A stretch of DNA of 64,000 bases, taken from positions 2,790,001 to 2,854,000 of the forward strand of contig CAWAVW010000004.1 of NCBI GenBank assembly GCA_963785585.1, given 5' to 3'. Position numbers and translations under genes: made by a program. Shown in pieces: positions 49,546-58,740 of this stretch. How positions within the stretch are numbered: the stretch's first letter is position 1; every line of letters starts with the position of its first letter. This DNA is from Palsa-295 sp963785585 (GTDB taxonomy: Bacteria; Acidobacteriota; Terriglobia; Acidiferrales; UBA7541). The notes below the pieces were generated by a model, which did not search any database, had not been told where the DNA came from, and saw nothing but the letters and a program-made list of their open reading frames with translations.

Positions 49546-50648
49546 CGACACTGGACGGGCGATTCGCGGCGGGCGTAGAAGTGGCGGTGGCCGCAAATGC
49601 GCCGCCGCGCGCGGCGTGGTACGAGTGGATCATCGATCGGGATCTCGTGCCGGACTGCGTGTTGCGCGCGGGAATCCGGTCGATGCTACGCAAACGTCTG
49701 CAGGAAGAGGATTGCGGGGATGTGCAGCTGAATCAGGCGCGAAAGAACGCGCTGATCGCTTCTTTAAAGCAGAGTCCGATTGCCCTGCACACACGCGCCG
49801 CGAATGAACAGCATTACGAAGTGCCGACAGAATTCTTTCAGGCGGCGCTAGGCAAGCGCCTGAAATACAGCTCCGCTTACTGGGCGGCAGGTGTAACCAC
49901 GCTTGACGATGCCGAAGAAGTGATGCTGGCGATGACATGCGAACGAGCGCAACTGACAGACGGGCAGCGCGTGCTCGAATTGGGCTGCGGATGGGGTTCG
50001 CTTTCGCTCTACATGGCGGAGAAATTCCCGAACAGTTCGTTCGTGAGCGTCTCGAATTCGAGAACGCAGCGTATGTACATCGAGAATGAGATGGAGCGGC
50101 GAGGCGTCCGCAATCTTTCGATCGTGACGGCGGACATGAATGAGTTCGAAGCGGGCGGGCAGTTCGACCGTGTCGTGTCGGTGGAAATGTTCGAGCACAT
50201 GAGGAATTACGAAAAGCTGCTGGCCAAAGTGGACTCGTGGCTGCGGGCGGACGGGCTCCTCTTCGTGCATATTTTCGCGCATACGCGGTTCGCGTATCCG
50301 TTTGAGGTGAGGGACTCGAGCGACTGGATGGCGCAGCATTTCTTTACCGGCGGGATTATGCCGAGCGACGATTTATTTTTCCATTTTTCGCGCGACATGC
50401 GGGTTCGCGAGCATTGGCAGGTAAATGGGACGCATTATCAGAAGACGGCGGAAGCGTGGCTGAAAAATATGGATGCGAATCGCGCGAAGCTGATGCCTCT
50501 GTTTGAGAGCACGTACGCCGCGGAACAAGCGACGAAATGGTGGGTACGATGGCGGATTTTTTTCATGGCTTGCGCGGAGTTGTGGGGTTATCGCGGCGGG
50601 CAGGAATGGATCGTATCGCACTATTTGTTTGAAAAGGCCGGACGGTAG
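49542..50648 (+). CDS. Cyclopropane-fatty-acid-synthase-like methyltransferase (copy 2)
   Basis: 368 residues from a GTG that overlaps the preceding stop. The SAM site is VLELGCGWGSLSLYMA, followed by SVEMFEHMRNYEKLL. The region before it (NEQHYEVPTEFFQAALGKRLKYSSAYW) fits the substrate loop. It differs clearly from copy 1: the N-terminus is shorter and the C-terminal FMACAELWGYRGGQEWIVSHYLF replaces the usual lipid-binding end. The two copies therefore probably act on different acyl chains or make different products. Copy 2 ends the operon that starts after the CarH-like gene. Confidence 0.88.
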   Translation: MTTLDGRFAAGVEVAVAANAPPRAAWYEWIIDRDLVPDCVLRAGIRSMLRKRLQEEDCGDVQLNQARKNALIASLKQSPIALHTRAANEQHYEVPTEFFQAALGKRLKYSSAYWAAGVTTLDDAEEVMLAMTCERAQLTDGQRVLELGCGWGSLSLYMAEKFPNSSFVSVSNSRTQRMYIENEMERRGVRNLSIVTADMNEFEAGGQFDRVVSVEMFEHMRNYEKLLAKVDSWLRADGLLFVHIFAHTRFAYPFEVRDSSDWMAQHFFTGGIMPSDDLFFHFSRDMRVREHWQVNGTHYQKTAEAWLKNMDANRAKLMPLFESTYAAEQATKWWVRWRIFFMACAELWGYRGGQEWIVSHYLFEKAGR

Positions 50649-50827
50649 AAAACGGGCGCCGAATGGCCGTCGCCCCTGCAAGCTTCGATCGCAAGAGAGA
50701 AAGCAGAAATAAATGGCAGTTCCCCGCTATTGACTCACCCCACGAAACGAGAACAGAATCTTCCCTCATTTGAGATGGATTCCCGCACAGGTCTGCCGTT
50801 TGGCGCGTTGATGAAGAAGGGCGATCG

Positions 50828-52213
50828 ATGAAATCCAAAGCGAAGAAGACCGCGCATTTGCTGGGGCCTTCCCTGGAAGAGCGCATGGAGGAAGGCAAGA
50901 AGCTGCGCGACAGGGTGCCGCGGAACGCACACGCGCAGTGGAAACCATCTCCGCACCGCGCCGATCCCGTGGCGCTGCTGAAAAAATCGGATGAAGGGCG
51001 CGTGGAAAAGCTGCTGCCGATACGGTACGGGCGCATGCGAGTGTCGCCGTTTGCGTTTTACAGGGGCGCGGCGATTGTAATGGCGTCGGATTTGGCGGCA
51101 ACGCCCGCGACGAAGATTCACGTGCAGGCGTGCGGCGATGCTCACTTGCTGAATTTCGGCGGGTTCGGGTCGCCGGAACGGCTGCTGGTATTCGACATCA
51201 ACGATTTCGACGAAACTTTGCCCGCCCCATGGGAATGGGATGTGAAGCGACTCGCGGCGAGCGTGGTGCTGGCAGGAAGGCACATCGGCGCGGGCGGCAG
51301 GGCTTGCGGCGACGCAGCGGAAGCAACCGTGCGTTCGTACAGGAAACACATGCGCGAGTACGCGGAGATGCGCGCGCTCGAAGCCTGGTACTCGCATCTG
51401 GATGCGGATATTTTCGTCGAGTACGCGAAGAAAGAACAAGACAAGAAATTCTGGGAGGCACAGGAACGAGCGGCGATGAAGCAGATGTCCGAATACATTT
51501 TCCCGCGCATTACGAAGAGCGTGGACGGAAGACGGAAGATCATCGACAGGCCGCCGCTGGTGTATCACCCTCCGGAGATCGCATCCATCGACAAACACGT
51601 GCGGGCGCTGTTTGCGCGGTACCGGCTGACTTTGCCCGAGGAAAAACGGGTGATTCTGGACCGTTACAAGATCGTGGATATCGCGCGGAAAGTGGTGGGG
51701 ATAGGCAGCGTGGGGACGCGCTGCGATGTGGCACTATTGATGGCGGGCCAGGACGATCCGTTGTTTCTGCAGTTCAAGGAAGCGAGAGCGTCGGTGCTGG
51801 ATCCGTATGCGGGTACGTCGCGATACAAGAATCAGGGCGAGCGCGTGGTGACCGGGCAGCGAATGCTGCAATCGGCGAGCGATGTGTTTCTGGGGTGGAC
51901 GCACGACGACGAGGGGCGCTTCTATTATTTCCGGCAACTGCGAGACATGAAGATGAAATTTGATTTGGATGAGACGACGAAGTCGGAGTGGCTGGAATAT
52001 GTGGAGATCTGCGGATGGGCGCTGGCGCGCGCTCATGCGCGGACGGGCGACTCGGCGAAGATCGGCGGGTACATGGGGAAAAGCCCGGCGTTCGATGAAG
52101 CCGTAGCGAAGTTTGCGGTGGCGTATGCGGAACAGACGGAGAAAGACTTCGATTTGTTGCGAAAAGCGATTCGCAGCGGAAGGGTGAAAGCGACGAAAGA
52201 TGGCGCGGTGTAG
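50828..52213 (+). CDS. DUF2252 protein (kinase-like fold suspected)
   Basis: 461 residues. The family blocks are strong: YGRMRVSPFAFYRGAA, CGDAHLLNFGGF and LLVFDINDFDETLPAPWEWD. The GDAHLLNFG then DINDFDE pattern resembles the HxDxxxxN and metal-binding Asp of aminoglycoside phosphotransferase-like kinases. That resemblance is by eye only. The N-terminus is basic. The gene lies 179 bp after the lipid operon and may have its own promoter. Function unknown. Confidence 0.85.
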   Translation: MKSKAKKTAHLLGPSLEERMEEGKKLRDRVPRNAHAQWKPSPHRADPVALLKKSDEGRVEKLLPIRYGRMRVSPFAFYRGAAIVMASDLAATPATKIHVQACGDAHLLNFGGFGSPERLLVFDINDFDETLPAPWEWDVKRLAASVVLAGRHIGAGGRACGDAAEATVRSYRKHMREYAEMRALEAWYSHLDADIFVEYAKKEQDKKFWEAQERAAMKQMSEYIFPRITKSVDGRRKIIDRPPLVYHPPEIASIDKHVRALFARYRLTLPEEKRVILDRYKIVDIARKVVGIGSVGTRCDVALLMAGQDDPLFLQFKEARASVLDPYAGTSRYKNQGERVVTGQRMLQSASDVFLGWTHDDEGRFYYFRQLRDMKMKFDLDETTKSEWLEYVEICGWALARAHARTGDSAKIGGYMGKSPAFDEAVAKFAVAYAEQTEKDFDLLRKAIRSGRVKATKDGAV

Positions 52214-52243
52214 GTTGCGACGCCGTCGAGCCGCCAACCGTCG

Positions 52244-53530
52244 CTAGAGATCAAGGGGCAACGGATTCTTGCCGGTGATCAGGCGTGCAGAACGATCGAA
52301 GGTGAGATAGAGCCACGCCCACTGGGTCATGACGAGCAAGCGATTCTGAAACCGTATCAGGTACACCAAATGGACGAAGGTCCAGACCATCCAAGCAAGC
52401 CATCCGGACAGCGTGGTGAAATTCAAATCGGCGACCGCTTTTCCCCGTCCGATCGTGGCGAGATTTCCCTTGTCGAAATAATGGAACGGAGGGAGCGTCT
52501 TGCCGTTGAGTCGCGCACGGATCAGTTTGCCGACATAGTTGCCCTGCTGCATGGCAGGCTGGGCGACGCCGGGGAGGGGCTTGCCTTTGTCGTGACTGAA
52601 ATTCGAAAGATCGCCGATGACAAAAATTTCCGGATGACCGGCGATGCTGCAGTCCGGCTCGACAATCACGCGATTGGCTTTGTCGAGCTTGGCGCCCACT
52701 TCGTTGCTGAGCGCGACGCCGAGCGGCGAAGCAAGAACTCCGGCGGCCCACAGGACGGTTCGAGTGGGAATGACTTCGGTCTTGTCCCCTTCCTTCAGCG
52801 TGACGGAGTCTTTTTTCACGTCGATGACCATTGCGCCGGTGCGGACGGTTACGCCGAGGTGCTCGAGCATGCGCTGGGCGTCGGCGGAAAGATTCCTGGG
52901 GTAGCTGGGCAGGACGCGATCGGTGCCTTCGACGAGGATGATGCGGGCGCGCTCAGTTTCGATGTCGCGAAAGTCGTGGACCAGGGTGTCGTGAGCGATT
53001 TCGCCAAGAGCGCCGGCGAGTTCCGCGCCGGTAGGACCGCCGCCGACAATTACGAACGTCATCCAGGCAGCGAGTTTGGCGGGATCGCGCTCGCGCTCGG
53101 CCGCTTCGAAAGCGGAGAGGACGCGGGCGCGCATGGCGGTCGCATCGTCAATGGTTTTCAGGCCTGGCGCAAATTCCTCCCATTCGGGATGGCCGAAATA
53201 CTGGTGCGTAGAGCCAGTGGCAACGATCAGCGTATCGTATTCGACGTGGCCGTCGGTGAGACTGACGACGCGATCAATGGGGTTTACATGGACGGCTTCG
53301 GCCAGCAGGACGCGGGTATTCTTCTGTTTGCGAACAATCTGGCGGAGGGGGCCGGCAATGTTCGCGGGCGAGAGAGAACCGGTGGCAACCTGATAGAGCA
53401 GCGGCTGAAAGAGATGATAGTTGCAGCGGTCTACCAGCGTAATGTCTACCGGCGCGTTCTTGAGGGCTTGCGCGGCGCTGAGGCCGCCGAAGCCTCCGCC
53501 GAGGATAACGACTTTGTGGGGAGCAGGCAT
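52244..53530 (-). CDS. ndh: Type II NADH:quinone oxidoreductase
   Basis: 428 residues. Two dinucleotide folds are visible: VVILGGGFGGLSAAQAL for FAD and FVIVGGGPTGAELAGAL for NADH. FVIGDLSNF near 310 binds the flavin tail and GVAQPAMQQGNYVG precedes the quinone site. The C-terminal 60 residues are hydrophobic and bind the membrane. NDH-2 passes electrons from NADH to quinone without pumping protons and could feed the caa3 branch through a bc-type complex. It is convergent with DUF2252, 30 bp away. Confidence 0.93.
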   Translation of the reverse strand: MPAPHKVVILGGGFGGLSAAQALKNAPVDITLVDRCNYHLFQPLLYQVATGSLSPANIAGPLRQIVRKQKNTRVLLAEAVHVNPIDRVVSLTDGHVEYDTLIVATGSTHQYFGHPEWEEFAPGLKTIDDATAMRARVLSAFEAAERERDPAKLAAWMTFVIVGGGPTGAELAGALGEIAHDTLVHDFRDIETERARIILVEGTDRVLPSYPRNLSADAQRMLEHLGVTVRTGAMVIDVKKDSVTLKEGDKTEVIPTRTVLWAAGVLASPLGVALSNEVGAKLDKANRVIVEPDCSIAGHPEIFVIGDLSNFSHDKGKPLPGVAQPAMQQGNYVGKLIRARLNGKTLPPFHYFDKGNLATIGRGKAVADLNFTTLSGWLAWMVWTFVHLVYLIRFQNRLLVMTQWAWLYLTFDRSARLITGKNPLPLDL

Positions 53531-53633
53531 ATTGTTTGCACCACACGCATGCGAGCGGGTGGTTCATCTTATTCGATGATGCGGGCGAGCCGCGAGGATT
53601 AGATTTTTTGCAAGTCGAGGCGATGAGCGCGGA

Positions 53634-54986
53634 ATGAAAGTGAGCTTCAAAAAGCGGATTGTGGGAGTCGCGACGTCGCTGACGTTGATCATGGCGGTGA
53701 CGTTTGCGGTGCGGGCGTGGTACGCGTGGTCGCAAGTGCGGCAGATGCCGGCGAATCTCGTCGGCCTGGTGCCCTTCGCGAATGAGACCGGAAACATTGC
53801 GTATTCGCTGGCGCAGGGGCGCGGATTTGGTTCGCCATTTCTGCAGGAGACGGGGCAGACAGCGTGGTTGACGCCCGTGTACCCGGGAATTGTGGCGGGG
53901 ATATTTAAAGTTTATGGAATTCGAACGCCGCACGCGTTCTATGCGACGGTTGCGCTGAATATCTTGTTTGCGATGGCGGCGTGCGTGCCGATATTCGCCG
54001 TGGGGAGACGGCTGGGAGGGACGGTGGTGGCGGCGACGGCGGGGTGGATGTGGGCGCTGCTTCCGACCGCGATCATAATTCCCTTCCAGTGGGTGTGGGA
54101 TACGTCGCTATCGGCGCTGCTGGCGGCTTGCCTGGTATGGGCAACAATGGGCGTGGCAAAGACTTCGCGGCTAAGAGGTTGGTGCGGCTATGGATTGCTG
54201 TGGGGATTCGTAATGATGACGAATCCGTCGCTCGGAGCTGTGCTGCCCTTTTTGATACTGTGGGCGATGGTGCCGATTCACGGCGTGACGCACGATGGCG
54301 GTATGCGACGGTTTGGAGCCGGTGTATCGGCTCTACCACTGCGCAACGCGGCGGTGGTAGCCGGAATCGTGGTGTTGTGCTGCGTTCCGTGGACGGTCAG
54401 GAATTACCGGGCGTTTCATGGATGGGTGCCGCTGCGTTCGACGCTTCCGCTGCAATTGTGGCTCGGGAACAACGAGATGTACGACCCGAGTTCGACCGTG
54501 CGGGCGGTAGCGAATCCTGAGCGCGAGGACATGCGGAGATACTTCCGCCAGGGCGAAGTTGCGTTCATGAGCACGAAGGGCGCAGAAGCGCGGGAATTTA
54601 TCGCGGCGCATCCGGGAATGTACGCGGTATTGAGTTTGCGGAGAGTCGCGGCGTTTTGGACAGGTTTAGAGAATCCGTGGCGGGGATTTTGGGATACGGA
54701 GTCGTGGGTGGTGCGTCTGGTGGTGGCGACGAATTTTTTGACGGCGATCGCCGCCTTCGCAGGCGTGTATGTTTTGTGGAGAAGGCGCGAGGCCGCGTGG
54801 TGGATGCTGGGAAGCTGGGCGGTGATATTTCCGGTGATTTATTATTTGACGCGGACACTTTTGCGGTACCGGCATCCGCTCGACCCGATTGTGGTTTTGC
54901 TCGCGGCGGTGGGGATCACGGCCGTTTTCGGCGCCGCGCGGACGTCGCAAGTTTTGGATTCGGGGCCCGGTTCAATTTCGAGCTAG
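53634..54986 (+). CDS. GT39-like integral membrane glycosyltransferase
   Basis: 450 residues with about ten helices. The first periplasmic loop has the acidic GNIAYSLAQGRGFGSPF pattern of ArnT/PMT-type GT-C enzymes, which use polyprenyl-phosphate sugars. The C-terminus has RYRHPLDPIVVLL, another mark of this group. It probably glycosylates a lipid or protein on the outer face. The acceptor is unknown. The stop lies 16 bp before the next gene, on the same strand. Confidence 0.78.
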   Translation: MKVSFKKRIVGVATSLTLIMAVTFAVRAWYAWSQVRQMPANLVGLVPFANETGNIAYSLAQGRGFGSPFLQETGQTAWLTPVYPGIVAGIFKVYGIRTPHAFYATVALNILFAMAACVPIFAVGRRLGGTVVAATAGWMWALLPTAIIIPFQWVWDTSLSALLAACLVWATMGVAKTSRLRGWCGYGLLWGFVMMTNPSLGAVLPFLILWAMVPIHGVTHDGGMRRFGAGVSALPLRNAAVVAGIVVLCCVPWTVRNYRAFHGWVPLRSTLPLQLWLGNNEMYDPSSTVRAVANPEREDMRRYFRQGEVAFMSTKGAEAREFIAAHPGMYAVLSLRRVAAFWTGLENPWRGFWDTESWVVRLVVATNFLTAIAAFAGVYVLWRRREAAWWMLGSWAVIFPVIYYLTRTLLRYRHPLDPIVVLLAAVGITAVFGAARTSQVLDSGPGSISS

Positions 54987-55002
54987 CGTGGGGAGGTGAG
55001 AG

Positions 55003-56172
55003 GTGGACCGGCGATTTATATGCGCTTTTTTTGCACTGATGTTGTGCGTGCTTGGATTTCAGATGGGCACGTTCGCGCAAGAAGATCTTGCGCCACCAAA
55101 AACGATGAAGTTATGCATCCTAACGGGCTGTGACAACTTGACCTGGGCCGGGGAGTACTACGAAGGCCGCCACGTGAATGAGACGGCCCTTGCCACACGA
55201 TACTGGATCACCACGTGGGAACGCGACCGGGTGGAACTGCAATTCAAGAGCGCGACGGCCGTGGATGGCGTGTTTCCTGTCCAAGGCACGATGAGAGGCA
55301 CAATCGCAGCCGACGGAGCCAGCATCAAGGACGGCACTTTGGATTGGGAAGTGGGCTACAGCCACTCCGGAAAATTGACCTGGACCGCCTCGTGGAGCAA
55401 CGCGCCTTCGAACAGGATGAGCGAATTCGCCGCGGGCCAGTTTCAAGCGCCGCGACATTCGAAAACCCATCCGAATATTTTGCTGCCGCCCGGCGCGGCT
55501 GAGGTCTACGCGTCGTATCCGCAGGAAGTGCGGGCCATTTTGCTGCCGGAGAATGCTATTACTCCCACGGATGCGAAGCGCGCTTGCGCGGATAAGTCGA
55601 TTACCCAGGCCACGCAAGCGATCGAAATCGCAAGATACGCATACCGCACGGGCGATATGAAACGTGGCGACTGCTGGCTGCAGACGGCGATGGATCTGGG
55701 GAGCGTCCGCGCGAAGGTAATTTACGCGACGACGCTGCTCTTCGGTTGGCAAGGGACGCCCAAGGATCCCGTGAAAGGCTTCGGAATTCTGAAGGCGAAC
55801 CTGGGAACCAGAGATCCCTGGGACGTGTGGCAGCTCACCCAGTGCTACATCGACGGCGTGGGCACACCAAAGGACGCGCACCAGGCGGCGATTCTGACTT
55901 CGTACACGATGACACACGACGACGTTTACCAGGTAAGCCAGATGGTGGGTGCCGACGACGAAGAGCTGGTGCACGAGTTCCAACGGCTATCCGCGTTTAT
56001 GTATCCGCCGATGACTACGAAGACGGACTGCAACACCATGCCGACTCGGGACGGCAGCGGCACCATGAGGAAGACTTGTACGACGACGTCCGTCGTTGAC
56101 GACAAGGCACTGCAGCGACAGCTGAACAACATCGATCAGGACTACAAGAACAAAAAGAGCTCCAATCCATAA
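55003..56172 (+). CDS. Secreted Sel1-repeat-like protein of unknown function
   Basis: 389 residues from GTG, supported by GGGAGG 6 nt upstream. A signal peptide (about 1-25) is followed by a beta-rich domain (about 30-150) and then helical pairs (about 190-300) with Sel1-like phrasing (GSVRAKVIYATTLLFGWQGTPKDPVKGF, CYIDGVGTPKDAHQAA). Several Cys residues suggest disulfides. It begins 16 bp after the GT39-like gene and may be cotranscribed. I do not recognise a function. Confidence 0.68.
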   Translation: MDRRFICAFFALMLCVLGFQMGTFAQEDLAPPKTMKLCILTGCDNLTWAGEYYEGRHVNETALATRYWITTWERDRVELQFKSATAVDGVFPVQGTMRGTIAADGASIKDGTLDWEVGYSHSGKLTWTASWSNAPSNRMSEFAAGQFQAPRHSKTHPNILLPPGAAEVYASYPQEVRAILLPENAITPTDAKRACADKSITQATQAIEIARYAYRTGDMKRGDCWLQTAMDLGSVRAKVIYATTLLFGWQGTPKDPVKGFGILKANLGTRDPWDVWQLTQCYIDGVGTPKDAHQAAILTSYTMTHDDVYQVSQMVGADDEELVHEFQRLSAFMYPPMTTKTDCNTMPTRDGSGTMRKTCTTTSVVDDKALQRQLNNIDQDYKNKKSSNP

Positions 56173-56239
56173 TGCTGGTTTTCGCTAAGGCTGCAATGTT
56201 TGTGTTTGGTTCGTGAGCGCAGGGGCGGTGCGAGGACGG

Positions 56240-57595
56240 TTACTCGTCGGGCGGAATGTCGAAGTTGACGAGGTCCGACTGGAAGCCGCGGGTCTTGACG
56301 GCGCCGTAGGCGATGCCGATGACCATCCAGACGGCGCCGAGTTTCAGGGCGGGACCGCTGAGATGGCTCCAGATGAAGGCGCAAATCAGAAACCCGAGAA
56401 GCGGAGACAGCAAATTCAGAGTGTTTTTCTTCTCAGCGCGAATGTAGTAACGGACCAGGGCGGCGATGTTGACGCCCATGAAGGCGAGAAGAGCGCCGAA
56501 GTTCAGCAGGTCGGCGCCTTGATCGTAAGTAATCAGAAAAGAGCCCACCAGAGCTACAACTCCCACGAAAATCACGTTGTTGCGCGGAACCCGGAATTTC
56601 GGATCGATTGCCCCGAAAAACTTTTTGGGAATCCCGTCGCTGCGGCCCATGCCATAGAGCAAGCGCGCGGCGCCGAGCTGCGACCCCATACCGGAGCCGA
56701 TGTTGGCGATCAGGATCGTGAAGTTGATGAGCTGAAAAAGAAAGTAGCCGCCGGCAGTCTGCGCGACGATGGGAAACGCGGACGTGATTTTGTCCTCGGA
56801 AAATGGCTGGTCCTGCCAGACGAGTTGCGCAGCATACACTTCGAGAGAAGCGAGTACGCCGGTGATCAGGCAGACGAGGACGGTGGCGAGCATGATGTTG
56901 CGCCGGGGGTTTTCGACTTCTTCGGAAAAGGTAGAGATGGCGTCAAAGCCGATGTAGGTGAGCACGGCGACAGAAGTACCGTGGAAAACGCTCTTGAAGC
57001 TGAAGGTAGCTGGGTTGTAAAACGGCCGGGTAAAGAATCCGTGACCGTATTGATGCAGTCCCCACAGGAAATGAATCACGAAGGCAAAAAAGATGACGAC
57101 GACGATGGTCATTCCCGCGGCCATCACGTCATTGATGCGCGCGGATGTCTTGATGCCGCGGATATTCAGCAGCGTGAACGCACCGGCGTAGAAAACAGCG
57201 AGCGTCCAGTACGGCAGGAACGGAAGAATATTCTGGGTTAGCTGGCTGCAGATGATGGTGCAGATCAGCGGGTTGAGAATGTAATCCATCACAATCGCCC
57301 AACCGGTGACGTAACCGAGCGCGGGATTCAATTCCTGGCCGACGTAGGTGTACGCCGAGCCGGCCGACGGATAGGCGCGGGCCATTTTGCCGTAGCTGAC
57401 GGCGGTAAAAAGCATGGCGACCATGGCGATCAGGATGGTGGTGACGACGTGGCCGCGGGCGTCGTTGCTGATGACTCCGTAGATGCCCATCGGGGCGATC
57501 GGCTGGATGATAACGATACCGATGATGATGAGGTCCCAGAGACCGAGGACGCGGCGGAGTTTTATAGGCGACTGCGCCTGGAGTGGCTCGCTCAT
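56240..57595 (-). CDS. APC-family amino acid/amine permease in an amino-sugar operon
   Basis: 451 residues with 12 predicted helices. The start LGLWDLIIIGIVIIQPIAPMGIYG and SYGKMARAYPSAGSAYTYVGQ are typical of APC transporters, and FDAISTFSEEVENPRRN is the conserved loop. Family members import amino acids or amines with H+ or Na+. Its start overlaps the SIS-domain gene by 4 bp, and the genes upstream digest chitosan and handle an amino-sugar phosphate. Import of glucosamine or an amino-sugar-linked amine is therefore a reasonable guess, but unusual for this family. Confidence 0.88.
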   Translation of the reverse strand: MSEPLQAQSPIKLRRVLGLWDLIIIGIVIIQPIAPMGIYGVISNDARGHVVTTILIAMVAMLFTAVSYGKMARAYPSAGSAYTYVGQELNPALGYVTGWAIVMDYILNPLICTIICSQLTQNILPFLPYWTLAVFYAGAFTLLNIRGIKTSARINDVMAAGMTIVVVIFFAFVIHFLWGLHQYGHGFFTRPFYNPATFSFKSVFHGTSVAVLTYIGFDAISTFSEEVENPRRNIMLATVLVCLITGVLASLEVYAAQLVWQDQPFSEDKITSAFPIVAQTAGGYFLFQLINFTILIANIGSGMGSQLGAARLLYGMGRSDGIPKKFFGAIDPKFRVPRNNVIFVGVVALVGSFLITYDQGADLLNFGALLAFMGVNIAALVRYYIRAEKKNTLNLLSPLLGFLICAFIWSHLSGPALKLGAVWMVIGIAYGAVKTRGFQSDLVNFDIPPDE

Positions 57596-58740
57596 TCGCC
57601 AACCGACTTGACGAGGTTCCGCGGATTATCGACGTCGCAGCCGTTGAGCATGGCGAAATGATACGCAAAGAGCTGGAGTGGGACGACTTCGAGAATCGGC
57701 AGCAAGAGTTCGGGCGCCGAAGGAACGTAAATGATGCGGTCGGCAAGCGTGGTGATTTCGCGGTCGCCTTCGGTAGCGATGGCGATCGATTTGCCCCCAC
57801 TCTTTTTTACGAATTCGAGGACGTTGAGAGTTTTGCGGTAGCGCAGACCGGAGTCGGCGTCAAGCGGATCACGGGTAGCAAGAGCGATGACCGGCAATTT
57901 TTCGTCGATGAGCGCGTTGGGGCCGTGGCGAAGCTCGCCGACGGGCAGTCCTTCGGCTTGCACGTAGGAAATTTCCTTCAGTTTGAGCGCGCCTTCGCGG
58001 GCAATGGCGTAGTGAACGCTGCGGCCGAGAAACAGGAACGCTTTTGATTGCTGGTAGGCGCGTGCGCAACCAGCGGCCTGGGAATCCCAGGTGCTGAGAG
58101 ATTTTTCGATCGAGGTGGGAACCTCGGCGAGGAAATTCAAGTGGGTGCGAGTGACTTCGGAAGTCATCCGGCCGCGTTTGCGGGCGAGGAACAAAGCGAA
58201 AAGATACAGGAGCGTGAGTTGCGAAGTGAAACTCTTGGTCGCTGGAATGGCCTTCTCGACGCCGGCATGGGTGAGCAGCGAAGCGCTGGCTTCGTTGGAG
58301 ATGGTGGAATTGGAGACGTTGGAGATGGCGACCGTTTTTGCGCCGCGGTTGAGGGCTTCGCGCTGGGCGGCGGTGGTGTCCGCGGTTTCGCCGGACTGCG
58401 TGATGACGACGACGATGGGATCGGCTCCGGCATGCGTGGAGCGGTAGCAATACTCACTTGAGTATTCGACGTCGACGGAAACCCCGGCCAGGTCTTCGAT
58501 CATGATTTCGCCGGCAAGCCCCGCATGGCGGCTGGAGCCGCTGGCGGCGATGATGATTTTCTTGAAAGCGAAGAGCGCGTTTTCGATGGGATTCAGCGAG
58601 TTCGGGAAAATAACGTCGCCCTCGACGTTCCCGCGAATGGTGTCGCGAATGGCGCGGGGCTGCTCGTAGATTTCGCGAAGCATTTCCTTTGGATAGGTTC
58701 GAGGATCGGCGGCGGACGTCGTATTGGAATCGGCGGACAT
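57592..58740 (-). CDS. GlmS-like SIS-domain sugar isomerase/deaminase lacking the amidotransferase half
   Basis: 382 residues: two SIS domains matching the isomerase half of GlmS (ITQSGETADTTAA; KLKEISYVQAEG; ELRHGPNALIDE; C-terminal NPRNLVKSVGE with the conserved Lys). The glutaminase domain that gives GlmS its N-terminal Cys is absent. Such proteins often work as glucosamine-6-phosphate deaminases (NagB-II type), turning the amino sugar into fructose-6-phosphate and ammonia. The start overlaps the GH2 stop as TGATG; the longer frame upstream is a shadow of that gene. The neighbours support a catabolic role. Confidence 0.88.
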   Translation of the reverse strand: MSADSNTTSAADPRTYPKEMLREIYEQPRAIRDTIRGNVEGDVIFPNSLNPIENALFAFKKIIIAASGSSRHAGLAGEIMIEDLAGVSVDVEYSSEYCYRSTHAGADPIVVVITQSGETADTTAAQREALNRGAKTVAISNVSNSTISNEASASLLTHAGVEKAIPATKSFTSQLTLLYLFALFLARKRGRMTSEVTRTHLNFLAEVPTSIEKSLSTWDSQAAGCARAYQQSKAFLFLGRSVHYAIAREGALKLKEISYVQAEGLPVGELRHGPNALIDEKLPVIALATRDPLDADSGLRYRKTLNVLEFVKKSGGKSIAIATEGDREITTLADRIIYVPSAPELLLPILEVVPLQLFAYHFAMLNGCDVDNPRNLVKSVGE

